This document shows positions 21,001 through 32,573 of a stretch of 64,000 nt of DNA, in pieces. Within the stretch, counting starts at the first letter, position 1; each line of letters opens with the position of its first letter. The translations under genes were made by a program, and so were the position numbers. The notes below the pieces were generated by a model. It saw only the letters and a program-made list of their open reading frames with translations. It did not search any database and was not told where the DNA came from. Source of the stretch: Leishmania donovani. Lineage: Eukaryota; Euglenozoa; Kinetoplastea; Trypanosomatida; Trypanosomatidae. The stretch covers positions 863,201-927,200 of the forward strand of contig NC_018260.1 of assembly GCF_000227135.1 (NCBI RefSeq). Direction: 5' to 3'.

Positions 21001-23622
21001 CAGCAAGCCCGATGCGGCGCGAAGCCTGGGGATGCTCTTCTTTCCAGTATCTCGCCGTCGCCGTTTGTATGTCTCTCTCTCTCTATATGTTTTTGTGTGC
21101 ATCCGCCATGCAAACCTCGACATGGATGGACACATCTCACTTGCGTTCTTTTTTTTTGTGGGCTGTACGTGCTCTCCTCGTTTTTTTTTTGCCTTTTTTT
21201 TCGTTGTACCCTTTCCATTGGCATCGCTGGCTGCTTCCGTTTTTTTTTTCGGTTAAGATTCCATGCTCATTTTTTCGTGATTCGGGGTCTGCTCGCCCAT
21301 GCTTTTACCAGCCGCACATGTGGCATATACATCTCTATGTTTTGTCGCGTTGTTTTATTTAGGTTCTGGGCGCTGCCTCACCTTCCTCTTCTCCCTCCCC
21401 CCACGCACACTCGGCCTGCTTTTTGTTTTGCTCTGCCGTCCTTATTTACTCTGTCCATGTGACAGTTCTATGGTGATTCCCTCTCTCCTTCTCTTGTGAG
21501 CACCGATGCTTTTCTTTTTTTTTTCAGTTGCGTATGTTTATTGTCTCTATGCCAGCGATCCTGATGGTGCCGTCCACCTCACCGAGGTATCTGGGTCTCG
21601 TACCCCACTCTGGGTGTCGGAGGACACGTTCGGGCCGGCACTGTGCGGAATGCAGCGTTGCAGGACGATAAAAAGGAACAATCCCTCTCTCTCCGTGTTT
21701 CGTGCGCACACTTATACACTCGGATGCACTCACACATGTCTGTACTTGTACTTCTCCCACAGCCCCTAACGACGCATGCACCTCTTGCCCCTCTTCCCCT
21801 GTTCCGTCTGCGTCCACGACCATCCCTCTTTCTCTCTCTGTTTAGTTGTGTGAGGGCGTTTCTCGTCTATCATATTTCAAGTGGTGTGTCTCCACCGCCA
21901 CGGCCTCTGCCTCTCGTAGAAGCATCCGCCAAGCATCCAAAACGAAGCGCAGGGCAAGGGAAAAACAACAACTGCCCTCCCTCTCCCTCTTTTTTTTTGT
22001 GTGTGTTGCATCCACTTCCCGCTGTCCTGCCATCCGTTGTCGTGATAATCGCTCGCTCTTTCTCTGTGTTCGACGCTGACTCTTCTCCGTTTTCTTTCGT
22101 TTTTCCGTCTTCCTATCCGCCTTTGAAGGCCATCAGCGCAGCGCAAACTACCGCGATGGTGCAGCGCGTCGCTTGAGCAACGCAAGAAAGAAGCAACTAA
22201 GAGGAGAGCGCTACACACACACACACACACACAAACACCTAAACCCAGGGAGACGCAATAGCATTGCTCCACTCTTCTGACCTCTCTGTCTCTGATGTTG
22301 TTCACATGACGAGTGCTATCGGTTTCTCGCTTTCCGTCTTCATGCTCGTGCGTGCATCTCTCACTGCGTGCTGTTGTGAGACGTCGGTTTTGTGATGATG
22401 ATCCTCATCTTCCCTGGCTGAGGTATTCTCTTCGGCAACGCTCTTTTTCTTTGGTCGTTTTCTGTGCGGCGCGAATTCGCTTTTTCCTTTTCCGTTCTTT
22501 CACCTTCGTTCTGCTCTCGTTCTTTCATTGCCTTCACGCATGCCTCGTTCTCTTGGCGTGCAGACCTCAGAGAGTGAAAGGAGGGAGGGGGGTAGAGGGG
22601 GCGTGAGAGGCAACGACCACCTACACACACACCAACAGCCGCCTCTCCTCTTCATTCCTCCGTCCGCGTTTTCGCCCATCCACGTGCATTTTGTGTCTCT
22701 CTGCTTATGGGCACGTGCTGGACTCCAGGAGGCCTCAGCTGTCTCACGAGTCTCCCTCTCCCCTCCCGTCCTCTCTCTCCCCCTCTCCATCCCTCTCTAA
22801 CGACATTTATGCTCACTGTGTTTCATTGTGCTATGGCCGCCTTTTTTTATAAATATCTCCCTCTCTTCCTCTCCGCCGCATCCAAGAAGGAGCAGGACCA
22901 GTGCATTGACGAAACAACGCGCACCCGAAGGCACAGAAAAAGGAATGGCGCCGTGTCGCCCCCGATCACGGACCCAAGCGGGCGGGGGCGTACCGTTCCT
23001 GTCGCTCAAGAGCCTTCGCAAGAAGAGCAAGGAGCGATGCAGGCAAGGTAGCAAGGCCCCAGGTGAAGGCGGACGGGGTTGTGTCGAGTTGTTGAGGGAT
23101 GCTTGTCACCAGACACGCGCACGTGGAGGGGGGAATGACGGGCTAGGCGCGCTTGCTTATCTCCTGTTGCTGCCGGCTCTTCGCAGCTTCGTTGCCCATC
23201 ATCTCTAAGAAAACGGCGACAGCGGTGGGTGTACAGGTGTCTGCAGCTGCGCATGCCCTTCCAACCTTTATACTGCAAAAGCGCGGCACTAGTCAAGGAT
23301 TGCCTAGGTGGTAATCATTACCTACCTTCCCACACCTGCGCTGCCTCTATCTCGTGCTTCACACGCTCTCTTTATCTTCCCAACCTTTTATTTGCGGGCG
23401 ATATCCCTCTCTACTCTCAACCACGCACCGACCTCATTGTGCACGCCTTCTGCGCATTTTGAGTTTTGAATCACCCTGGGACCGAAATGCTGCCCAGCTG
23501 CCCTTTTCATCCTCAACCGCCACACGCAGGCACTCGCAGGCTCGCTAACATCACCCAACACGACCTCGTAACGGAGACAGCATGCAAATGCTCATGGCTT
23601 GATACCTCCGCAGCAGGTAATC
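18063..23622. other. 5.5-kb gene-free stretch, strongly pyrimidine-rich on the + strand
   Basis: No open frame here has protein-like composition. The longest ones translate into Ser/Leu/Phe/Cys-rich low-complexity peptide produced by CT-rich DNA. The region contains many poly-T runs (for example near 18331, 19341, 20590, 21181, 21240), CT runs, a CCTG/CATG short repeat at 19527-19565, and a CA array near 22213-22233. It is probably a long 3' UTR of the propeller-like gene plus the 5' region of the next. It could also hide an unrecognised non-coding RNA. I found no tRNA-like cloverleaf elements by eye. Confidence 0.6.
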
Positions 23623-26600
23623 ATGGCTACTCCATCCACTGCCGCCATCGCTGGTGGTGCCGCCGCCACAAGGCATCACAACCGCCTTGATGGCGACAAC
23701 AGGGGCTGCGGAAGAGGCTTTCCGCGTGTGGTGCCATACACTCGCACCACCGCGTTTCTTTTTGCACCCACAGCAGCGACTGCGCCGTCTTCGCTGTTGC
23801 CGCCGCGGCGACCTGTGTTGGCTGACCAGTGCTCACGTCGTCGGGCCGTGCCATCCGACTATTTTGTAGGCGGTGCTGCCGCAGTTCTTTCGCCATCGAC
23901 GCCGCCACCATTGCCACCTCGTGCAGCTCCGTCAGCACGCCATCCCTCCTCTCACCCGGTCGAGCCTTTTTTCATTCGGACTTCAGCAAGGACTGGGCAC
24001 GATTCAGAAGCCATCACAGCGGCGTGGCAGTCATCACACCCAGGCCACCGGCCCTGCGAGGGTGCCCGCCACGATAACACGCGGCCGCACACTTGCCACG
24101 GAACACACAGCCATCGTCCTCGTGTTCACGACGGGCGACCAGCAGAGGCATCCTTCTCCCGCTCAAGCGGCTCAATCCAGGCTGAAGCGTACAAGCATGC
24201 GCCAGTAACTCACACGGGCGCTTGCCGGGCTTGCGCGGCAAACGTGCCGTCGTCCTCGTCGCCATGCCGTTCAGTCGCCGGGGTGCCTTGGGAGGTGCAT
24301 CAGCACAGTGACGTCTCTGACGCCGTGGCAACGGCAAGGATGCGAACACGACCCATTAACGTCATGGGCAGAGACGCTCTGGTGGTATCGGGCTCTCTTC
24401 GCACGAGGGGCGGTGATGCGCATGATCGGGTGCGTGATGCCCGACCAGACTGTGCATCTGTTGCAGCGTCTTCTCCTGCGCCGCCCCCCTGTGCCGATTT
24501 AGGCAATGCGCAGCCCTGCAGCTGTCAAAGAGCTGGTTGCCCATCAACCACTGCACGCGAGCAGCTGCAGCAGCTACAGCCATCAGGGCAGCGAGGGCGA
24601 CAGCCTGTGCCTCGTAGTGCAGCTGAAAGTGAGGCGATCGCTATGCGCACCCGCCGCTGTTCACAATCGCGGAGCTCACAGCATGGGGAAAGCGAGAACA
24701 CCTTTCGCGCTGCCACAAGGGAGGATGCAGCACCCGCCTCGACTGGCTTCAAGAGGAGGGATCCGGTATTCACAGTGCCGTCAACCAAGGCGCGCGTCAA
24801 CGCTGCACTTCTCGTCGAGCCTTTCCATCGCCTCTCCGCTACAGCACGACAGGGGAAATCGGCGCTCAGACACGCATCGGTGACGTCGTCGCAAGTCCGG
24901 CAGCGGAAGTCGCCGTATGACGTGCCGCCTTCCACGAGAAATGCAGCCGTAATAACTCCTGTGTCGCCACGCAGCGGCTTGCCGCAAGAGGAGTCGGCGC
25001 ACCGCCTCGGGGAGGCGGAGCCGCTGACCCCCGATGACGTCCTCGGCTGCGCTTCCACGGGTTCTTCTTCACACGCCGCCCATGCATCTGCCCACGATGG
25101 CGTAGCTGGGGCCGTAGCGGAGCGTGTCCACGGTGCTGAAATCGCCCATGGTGAGGGCCGGCCGGCCGCCTCGGTCGTATCATCTCCATCACAACACCTT
25201 TCGCGGACGAGCCCGCTGGCCCTCGCTGGCGCTGTGCCATCGCCGTCATCGCGTCAGGCATCCCCGTCGGCGGTGCGTGCGCGGCTGACGTACGCTAGCG
25301 CGCAGGATGACGGGTGCTTTGGTCGCCTCTCATCTCGCTTCTGCGCCGAGGAAGCGCAACAGCAGCAGTTGCTTCTCGTCGCGCAGCGCTGCCACCTCAT
25401 TCAGCGGGAGGAGGCTGCTGCTCGCGAGTGGCTCGTGCTAGATGCGAGTGTGCAGCGGCACCACATTGTGTGCGGGGAGCGCGCTGCCTATAGGCTGGCC
25501 AAATCACAGCAGGACCATCGCCGCCTCCCAGATGCCTCCGCGTACAGCGTTGCCGGTGCGGACGCGTTTGGCAACGGTCTCGCGCGCGCGCGCTCAGCGG
25601 AGCGTTCTCCCTCTCCATTGCCCGAAGAGGCGCTCCAACTCGCGGCTACGCCACCATCCGGGCAGCGACGGCGGCGAATGCCCTCCGCGAGTTCGCGTTC
25701 CCTGTTATGCCGGGGCACATCTGTGCCAGCGAGCGCCCCTGATGAGGGCGACGGGGAGAACCAGCTGAGGAGCTTTTCACTGTCCACCTCGCTGCCTCGC
25801 CTTGCTGACCATCGAAATGAGGACAGTTCGCCTCACGACCAAGACGCACCCGCCAGTCTCGAGGAAGTGCACCGGCACGCCGCGGAAAAGAAGTCTAACT
25901 CTGGGGAAAAGGACGAGGCATTCGGCGACGCGGCCGAGGAAGCGCAAGAGGAACCTGGATTTTCTATGCGGCCCTCAGAGGTGAATCAGTGGACCACCTC
26001 GCCTCCACGGGCTCTGCCACCTTCGTCACCCAGCGAAGGACTCGAAGGCGAGCTGCTTGCCCGTATATGCGACCTCCACAACGAGGAAGAGGATCAGCGC
26101 TTCCTGCTCACAGGTGACTGCCCTCCCCCCGACGTGTTCCAACGCTGGGCGGACCGTTACTTTGAAGACAAGCGAGTATGTTTCTCTGCAGCGGCGCCCA
26201 GTGCTGGGCATTCTTCAGCGGTGAGGGCTGCTCTCAGCCCAGAGGCGACTGAGCGGTGCTGTTCGCGGTCCGATTCGCCCGCGATTGTGCCACCTACTTA
26301 CGATGGAGCTGCATTCATTGCGCTTGCACCTAGCGGCAGCGCGCTCGCCCGCATTCCAGCTGCAGCTTCACATGATCCATCAAGAAGCCCGCTCCTTTCG
26401 GCGACGGCTGAGGGGGAGGCCAAGCAAGCGGACGAGGAATTCCTCAGGCGTGAGGGCGCTTCCGCCTCGTGGCATCGATTGTGCAGTGAGCACCGTCGTG
26501 CGTGGGCGATGGAGAACTTCCTCGGCACCGATGACACCTACGCGAACTATCAGGAGGGACGGAGCGCAGGGTCGGCACGATCACCACTTCCGTCTTCACG

Positions 26601-26946
26601 CGGCCAAAGTGAGTTCAACGCTAGTGGTCGGTGCGCGCCCGATCCGCGAATCTTCGGCGCGGGACGGAGTGCAGCTCCTCAAAGTGCCTTTTTACCGCCG
26701 TCGCACGCCGCATCATCCTCTTCGGCGCCGCGGCCGACCCGCATCGAAGGCGCCGCGGCGCGTGCGAAGAGTGACTTCTTGCAGCAGCCCCCAAAGCCGG
26801 CGACAACCGACTCTTCGCTGCTCCGCAAGATGGCGTGCCCGACGGAGAAGACATACTCGGCACCGCTGGGAAGCGAGAGGGAAGCGTGGCAGGCGCTGAT
26901 GGACGCGTTCATTGACGGCCTCCTGCAGATCATGGGGTCTGAATAG
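23623..26946 (+). CDS. Large low-complexity protein of unknown function
   Basis: The product has 1107 residues. The open frame extends to a TTG at 23599, but the first usable ATG is 23623 (MATPSTAAIAGG), so I start there. The protein is rich in Ala, Ser, Pro, Arg and His for most of its length and probably disordered. More ordered pieces are a helical stretch at about residues 570-650 (EEAQQQQLLLVAQRCHLIQR onward, with a short Gln run), a segment at about 805-860 with the composition of a small acidic helix-loop domain (ARICDLHNEEEDQRFLLTGD), and the C terminus, which ends in a short amphipathic helix (AWQALMDAFIDGLLQIMG). No signal peptide, membrane segment or catalytic motif is visible. The length and Leishmania-like codon use make it a real gene. 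Function is not inferable. Confidence 0.8.
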   Translation: MATPSTAAIAGGAAATRHHNRLDGDNRGCGRGFPRVVPYTRTTAFLFAPTAATAPSSLLPPRRPVLADQCSRRRAVPSDYFVGGAAAVLSPSTPPPLPPRAAPSARHPSSHPVEPFFIRTSARTGHDSEAITAAWQSSHPGHRPCEGARHDNTRPHTCHGTHSHRPRVHDGRPAEASFSRSSGSIQAEAYKHAPVTHTGACRACAANVPSSSSPCRSVAGVPWEVHQHSDVSDAVATARMRTRPINVMGRDALVVSGSLRTRGGDAHDRVRDARPDCASVAASSPAPPPCADLGNAQPCSCQRAGCPSTTAREQLQQLQPSGQRGRQPVPRSAAESEAIAMRTRRCSQSRSSQHGESENTFRAATREDAAPASTGFKRRDPVFTVPSTKARVNAALLVEPFHRLSATARQGKSALRHASVTSSQVRQRKSPYDVPPSTRNAAVITPVSPRSGLPQEESAHRLGEAEPLTPDDVLGCASTGSSSHAAHASAHDGVAGAVAERVHGAEIAHGEGRPAASVVSSPSQHLSRTSPLALAGAVPSPSSRQASPSAVRARLTYASAQDDGCFGRLSSRFCAEEAQQQQLLLVAQRCHLIQREEAAAREWLVLDASVQRHHIVCGERAAYRLAKSQQDHRRLPDASAYSVAGADAFGNGLARARSAERSPSPLPEEALQLAATPPSGQRRRRMPSASSRSLLCRGTSVPASAPDEGDGENQLRSFSLSTSLPRLADHRNEDSSPHDQDAPASLEEVHRHAAEKKSNSGEKDEAFGDAAEEAQEEPGFSMRPSEVNQWTTSPPRALPPSSPSEGLEGELLARICDLHNEEEDQRFLLTGDCPPPDVFQRWADRYFEDKRVCFSAAAPSAGHSSAVRAALSPEATERCCSRSDSPAIVPPTYDGAAFIALAPSGSALARIPAAASHDPSRSPLLSATAEGEAKQADEEFLRREGASASWHRLCSEHRRAWAMENFLGTDDTYANYQEGRSAGSARSPLPSSRGQSEFNASGRCAPDPRIFGAGRSAAPQSAFLPPSHAASSSSAPRPTRIEGAAARAKSDFLQQPPKPATTDSSLLRKMACPTEKTYSAPLGSEREAWQALMDAFIDGLLQIMGSE

Positions 26947-28383
26947 CCGTTTCTCCTCTCCTTACCAGTGTCTCTGTTGCTGGTAGGCTCGCGACTCTCT
27001 TCTCGCTGCGGCCGCGAGGTGCGCGCCAAGCGCGCGACTGTCGCCTTCAGCGCTCTGGTTGCCCATCACGTAGAACACATGCCCATCTTAGACGCGCACT
27101 GCTCATCCTCCTCTCATTTTCTTTTTGCTTCCCCTTTTGCACGGCTACTAGATCTCCCCTCTCCTGTTTTCTCACTGCTGCCGTGTCACGTCCATGCGGG
27201 ACGTGCGGCTACACTGGCGCACGTGTACGCGCTTCTCTCCGCCTTGCTTGTTTCGCACCTCTGTCTTTATTGCAGCACCACCTTTGAATCAGCACGAGGT
27301 TGGCCCGCCGATTGGACCGAAGCACCGAAAGGCATGCGGACGCACGGGCACACATCAAGTTCATAATTCAGCGCGCCTTCTGCTGATGGTACCCTTTCTT
27401 CCCCGCGCCGTTGGCTCTTTCGCAGGGAAACCAAGGCAGTTCGAGTTGACACCCTGAATGGGCAAGAGCTGTACAGCAGCAGCACCTGCTGTTCTCGATC
27501 TCCTTCTCGAGCGAAATGCCCACGCTCAGCCACGGTGTCTAGCGGATACGTGGACGAGGGAGTATGCGCGCGCTTTGCAGGCCGGATGGACGTGGGCTGC
27601 CGCACCCGCTGCTTACTTGGCGCGAACCCGTTCACGTCGAGTTGGCGCCATCGCGTTCCGCCCAAGCTCGAGCTCACTTGTTTCTCTATCGCCGACGTGA
27701 CACCACACGCCCACAAAGCCTCCTCACATCTTTTCCTCGTCCTTCTTTTTGCCTCTACGGTCACCATCCATTGCAGGTGTGAGATCTTGCGCAGCTGAGA
27801 GGACAAACATCGGTAGCAGCGCCCCTCTTCCGGCACATACATGGATATACATGCACAGGTGCCTTCTCACATACAGCACACGACAGCACGCCGCTGCTTG
27901 CCTTCTTCCTTCCCCTCTACTCTAACGGGACGTGCACCCACCACCCACGGCCACAGCGGCCGTCGCACGCACCACCATCACCGATTCACAGATACGTCTG
28001 AGCACACTGTGACCCGAGCGAGCGTGTTCTGACTGGGAGCCCTTCTCTGCGCCTCCTCCCTCGCACGTGCAGCGTAGAAACGGCAAGCGTGCTCACGCCG
28101 GCACAGGGATACACAGCCACAGACGTGCTCCCCAACTACCTTTTATCCCTTTCCCCACTCGCGCATCACTCCCTTGGTTCACAGCTGCTCTTCTTCACAG
28201 ACACGGTCGCCTTGCAGAAATTAAGGTTTGGCCTCTCAATTTTTTACGTTTACATTCTTGCGGAGGTTTTGTTTCGCCTGCCGCTATTTCAACTGTCTCC
28301 GCGCTTGCCTCCCTGTTTGTGTGCGCGCGTAGTAGCGATTCGGTGTTATCCTAGGACTTCTTCACGGGTGCCGGAAGAGCGGT
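26947..28383. other. Intergenic region with no convincing gene
   Basis: It contains pyrimidine-rich runs (27110-27180, 28130-28330) and mixed sequence. An 80-codon frame starting with a real ATG at 27458 (MGKSCTAAAPAVLDLLLE) exists, but its second half is low complexity and overlaps other frames, so I do not call it. The last 300 bases upstream of 28384 contain poly-T and CT stretches suitable for trans-splicing. Confidence 0.5.
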
Positions 28384-29760
28384 ATGTGTGCTGGTGGCCC
28401 CGTCACGGCCATGCTCGTGTCACGCGGTTTCTTGAGGTTGCGTGGCGTACAGCCCATGCGTCATCACTGCTCGCGACCCGCGCTGCATGGATCGGGTCTT
28501 CGGCGGCTCAGTCTCGGCTTAGGTGCGAGCCCCGTAGGGTCGACTGCGACGACACCGCGTCTCGCATGCCCTTGCGTGAGCACGCGTCGCCGTATGCACG
28601 CCTCATGCGGAAGTCTTGACGGAGCTGCCGGCCGGGGAAGGTCGATGGCTGTCGCTGATGCATTGATCTCCCGGTGGAGCCGGCGCAGCGGTGCATCTTT
28701 GGCATGGCCGTCCCATCTGCCGGGCGGCAGCGGCGGCGAGCCGGCTTCCTCTTTCACCGCCGAAGCCGTTGTGGGTGTGTTGCCCAGTGCCACGGATGCC
28801 GGTCGTCACGCGGTAGATGGACGGACCACTTCGTTGCAGCCCGTCTTCAACGCGTCTGCGGCGCCACCGTCCATCGAGGAACTGTTTGCCGAAGTGGACG
28901 AGGATGACACGGACACCTCCGCTGCTGTTACAGACTTCCTAGCCGAGGAGAAGGTGCCTGGGGAGCTGAAGGATGGCCGGCGACATGGCGCCGCTCTGCT
29001 TTCGCGGACAGACTCTTACACTTTCGTAGCTTCCGCCTCGCCGGAGGTGACGAGGTTCGACGACACCGGTAAGGCTGCTCGCTCACCTTGCACGCCTGCG
29101 AGTGCAACGGTGGAAGCGGCTCTTCTGGAGGCTCTGCTTCAAGAGCAACTCTCTCAGGACCTGAACGGCAGCGTAGATGACACGGCTGAGGAGGACTCAG
29201 ACGGGCTAGATGAGGTGGCGCCAAGGGCAGCCGACGCACACGCGATCATCAACGCATCCTGTGCGCTCCCTCAGGGACAGTACCGTGCCCCTGACCTGCA
29301 GCGGGCCGCACATATGGAAACAGCAGGCGGTGACGCCGACGGCGAGGCGGACGTCAAGGCAGACTCCATCGAGGACGCTGTGGATGACGAAGAGTCTATG
29401 GAGTCTGTGCTGGAAGAGGAGGCGGAGCGCATGTATCGCGCTGCCTTGACAAACATGACGAATGGTGAGGACACCGCTGCCCAAGGTAAGGCAAGGCACG
29501 GACTATTCGGCGACTACACGTTCTTCTCGAAGGAGGCGGTGGCCTCCGCGGTAGAGACTCTGTCGACGAGTGAAAGCGCCGACGCTGCCGGTGCGACTTC
29601 AGCGTTTGCCTTCTCCGACGGCATAGCCGATGGCGCCTCAACGTCCGCCGTGGAGTTCGATGATGACGCGGCGCGGGAGGCGGAGATGGAGTCTGTGGGC
29701 GATGTCATGGCAACCTCAGGCGCTGCCGCCGTTGCAGCTGGGAAAGCGCAAAAGGGTTAG
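28384..29760 (+). CDS. Acidic protein with Arg-rich, mitochondrial-type N terminus, unknown function
   Basis: The gene encodes 458 residues from ATG 28384. An in-frame ATG at 28411 begins MLVSRGFLRLRGVQPMRHH and would also be a good start. The first 80 residues are rich in Arg, Ser, Leu and Ala and lack acidic residues, as expected of a mitochondrial presequence. The mature part is very acidic, with DE clusters such as EVDEDDTDTS and EEDSDGLDEV, and has short helical segments, including EAALLEALLQEQLSQDL and SVLEEEAERMYRAALTNM. No known domain is recognised. Mitochondrial location is an inference from the N terminus only. Because initiation could be at either Met, the presequence length is uncertain. 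Confidence 0.75.
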   Translation: MCAGGPVTAMLVSRGFLRLRGVQPMRHHCSRPALHGSGLRRLSLGLGASPVGSTATTPRLACPCVSTRRRMHASCGSLDGAAGRGRSMAVADALISRWSRRSGASLAWPSHLPGGSGGEPASSFTAEAVVGVLPSATDAGRHAVDGRTTSLQPVFNASAAPPSIEELFAEVDEDDTDTSAAVTDFLAEEKVPGELKDGRRHGAALLSRTDSYTFVASASPEVTRFDDTGKAARSPCTPASATVEAALLEALLQEQLSQDLNGSVDDTAEEDSDGLDEVAPRAADAHAIINASCALPQGQYRAPDLQRAAHMETAGGDADGEADVKADSIEDAVDDEESMESVLEEEAERMYRAALTNMTNGEDTAAQGKARHGLFGDYTFFSKEAVASAVETLSTSESADAAGATSAFAFSDGIADGASTSAVEFDDDAAREAEMESVGDVMATSGAAAVAAGKAQKG

Positions 29761-30559
29761 CGAGGAGGTGACAGGCGGTGGTGGCGTTGTGACAGGATAG
29801 AAGGCGCAAGGTAGAAGCGAGCTGTTAGCCCTTTATACACGTAGAGTGGGACGAGGCAAGGATGCACACTGTCAGCCGGCCGCGAATCGGCCAGCAGCGA
29901 CGCTCTGCTCAGCCATTCCTTTGCTATCCACTTGGCTGCTCGCACCTACCCAAGCGACAGAGAGGTGAGGCGAGAATGCTGCTGCCTCCCGGCGCCACCG
30001 CTGCGTTTCAGATACACAGGTGGCTAAGCTCTTCATCGACAGCGCGCTTGTGCTGCTCTCGGTTTTTTTCTTCATCTCGTTTTCTTTTCCCCTGATGATG
30101 CCGGCCGCCTCACCGCGGTATCACACAGGGCCCAGCTTCCCTCTCCGACTCTTTGTGAGGAAGCCAAGTAGCCTCCACCGCCTGCTCTCGGGTACGGCCG
30201 GCGGCGTCTCGGTGCCGACGGAGAGGTTGGGGCGGGCGCCGTGCTGAAAAGAGACTTGTAGCCATGGTCAAGCTTGACCTAGCTCACGGCGGATCTTATC
30301 ATGAGCTCAACGAGCATGCACACCCGCCAACGGTTGCTCTGCTTTTTGCCGCGTTGCGGTGATGCCGAGCGTGATCCACGGCCTTGCCTTTGCTCTATGG
30401 AGTGAAAGAACGGTTGACTGAGTGACACCGAACGGTGTTCGTAGGCCTGCCTCCTCGGCTAATGCTTGCTACATGTGCTCGGTGTAGCATGAGGAAATAG
30501 GCACGGTGACGGCGTGCGAAAAATGCTTTCTGTGCGCCGGCACATGCGTCTCCGCGGGG

Positions 30560-31460
30560 CCCCTTCCGCTTGACACACCGACTCCTGCCCAGGGGCGTGC
30601 GGGCTGAGGAGAGGGCGGAGTGCCCCTGCCGCCACAGACTCATGGCATCGCTCCACCTGTCGCTGCGCGTGCGGGCACGACTCCGCGACAGCGACACCGT
30701 GCTTAAGCAGACCCCGCCATGCCACAAGGCGAGCACGGTGCGCACGCGCTGTCAAGCAGAGCTGGCATGGCGCATCGCACCCAGGCAAGGCATCAAGAGG
30801 GGCGCAGAGCAGGATTGCCCCACGGGCAAGACGTGGAGCGATGCACACGAATCAGCTCCATAGTGCATGCGCGCGAAGCATGCAGCATCTCCTGCATCNN
30901 NNNNNNNNNNNNNNNNNNNNNNNNNNNNNNNNNNNNNNNNNNNNNNNNNNNNNNNNNNNNNNNNNNNNNNNNNNNNNNNNNNNNNNNNNNNNNNNNNNNN
31001 NNNNNNNNNNNNNNNNNNNNNNNNNNNNNNNNNNNNNNNNNNNNNNNNNNNNNNNNNNNNNNNNNNNNNNNNNNNNNNNNNNNNNNNNNNNNNNNNNNNN
31101 NNNNNNNNNNNNNNNNNNNNNNNNNNNNNNNNNNNNNNNNNNNNNNNNNNNNNNCGTCCCTGCGCTCATCCGGCATGCGCCCTGGCCACCCCCCGTTGCC
31201 CGCACGGCAGACGCTACTGCCTCGGCTCTAGACGACGACCCTGGACGTCGCTCGCTTTAGATGAGGGCATTCAACCCACACGCGTCTCCATGTGGAGCCG
31301 ATCGCGCCGCACGCATGCAGGGAAGGGACGAGGAAGGAGAGGGAGGCCCCGCTAGGCGCACGGCTTCGATTCGACGGCAGACGACGAGGGAGGCAGCCTG
31401 CAGCGCAGCAGGCGCAGGTGCACTGTGGCTGTGTAATGCGCACGTTTTGTTGGCTTGTTC
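30560..31460. repeat. Possible degenerate retroposon-type (SIDER-like) sequence, interrupted by a gap
   Basis: Both sides of the N gap carry GC-rich, mixed-strand sequence with blocks such as CCAGGGGCGTGCGGGCTGAG and short open but unconvincing frames on both strands. Leishmania 3' UTRs often carry SIDER short retroposons of about half a kilobase with this sort of composition. I do not see a diagnostic 79-bp signature that I can confirm by eye, nor a clear poly-A tail or target-site duplication, so this is only a suggestion. Confidence 0.25.
30899..31154. other. Assembly gap (256 N)
   Basis: The sequence is unknown. Immediately to the left is a short GCATGC-rich patch with partial palindromes, which may have helped break the assembly. 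Confidence 0.99.
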
Positions 31461-32529
31461 ATGGTAGAATGGACGCGCTGAAACATACCCCCAAAATGCT
31501 TTCTATCAGCCAGCCCGTTCTCTGTTATCTGCCCTCGTTACGTCCACCAGCGGGTGGTTTGGCTGAGCCCCATGTGCCTGCCTGGGTGCCTTTTGCTTTT
31601 TTTTTTGTGGTTTCGCACACCTGTCTCTGCTCGAATTCCTTCTCGACAGAGTTGCCGATCGTAGCACATAGTTATAGCGATCCATGCTTGCACGTGCTTG
31701 CGTGTGCGTGGGTATTCGCCTCTGGGCACATGTAAAAAAAAGAACGGATGTGCTGTGAGGCGCGTCGCCGGAAGACCCCCATCGTGTTGGCAAGAGGCAG
31801 GTGTGGTATTCCTGTACTCTCCGCCAAATCACCCGGCGCGGCGGAAGCGCAGCAGAGACCTCGTTGCTGTCGAGCGCTTCTTTCATCTTTCCCTGCGTGC
31901 CCTCCGTTTTAGTGTGTCGAGCCTTCCCCTTCCCTACCCACTACCCCTTTTCCTTTCCTTTCCGACCTCCTCCTTTCTCGCTTCCACTATCTCTTGTCAT
32001 CACTTTACCTCATGTGGACAAGTCGCCCACCATTCACACCCACGAACTGTCGTCTCCTTGCCACCGCCTTGCCCTCTTCTCGCACGCTATAGTCTTTTCT
32101 TCGCAGCCTCTTGTGAGCTCTATCTATTTTGCCTGTGTTGGTTGTTGTCTCCCTTTCGCGGGGTGCGCGGCCGGGCTGGCTATTTCTTTTAGTGCGGCAC
32201 CAGCACGCAAACTCCACGCACTGTACTTTCTGCTGCAAGAGTTCAGGTGATCGCGTCAGCTCTCGCTGCATGCATACCCCCTCATCTTCGGGTCTCTCTA
32301 CTCTCTGGTACTCTTGGTGCCGTGCCGGGCTCCTCTACTGTATTAGCTTCACTTTTTCTGTGACCTTTTCTTCAGCGAACTTGCTGCGTCGACACAAGCA
32401 CCGCCGATGCACAGCTTCCTGCGGCATGCACACGTATACTCTGTCTGCCTCTCTCTGTGTTTGCCGTGATTTTTTTTTTTTGCTGCTTCCTGCTCGGTGA
32501 ACTTTTTCTGTCTTTCCGCCGTTCTTTCC

Positions 32530-32573
32530 TCTCTGTCGCTGTGCGCGGCTTCTCTCTCGACGGCTTCACTGAG
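32530..32573 (+). promoter_or_regulatory. Candidate spliced-leader acceptor for the first FAM210-like gene
   Basis: A C/T-rich tract (including GGCTTCTCTCTCGACGGCTT) follows a longer pyrimidine region with a poly-T run and ends in AG at 32572-32573. That is 41 bases before the ATG at 32615. The prediction rests on the usual rule of a polypyrimidine tract followed by AG. Confidence 0.4.

Noticed and set aside
27267..27842. 191-codon minus-strand frame between two + strand genes
   Set aside because: A single minus-strand gene inside a one-direction transcription unit is unlikely, and the peptide has no recognisable domain or ordered segments.
28384..29760. Possible assignment of the acidic protein to a mitoribosomal or RNA-editing family
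   Set aside because: Only a mitochondrial-type N terminus is visible; no domain supports a specific function.
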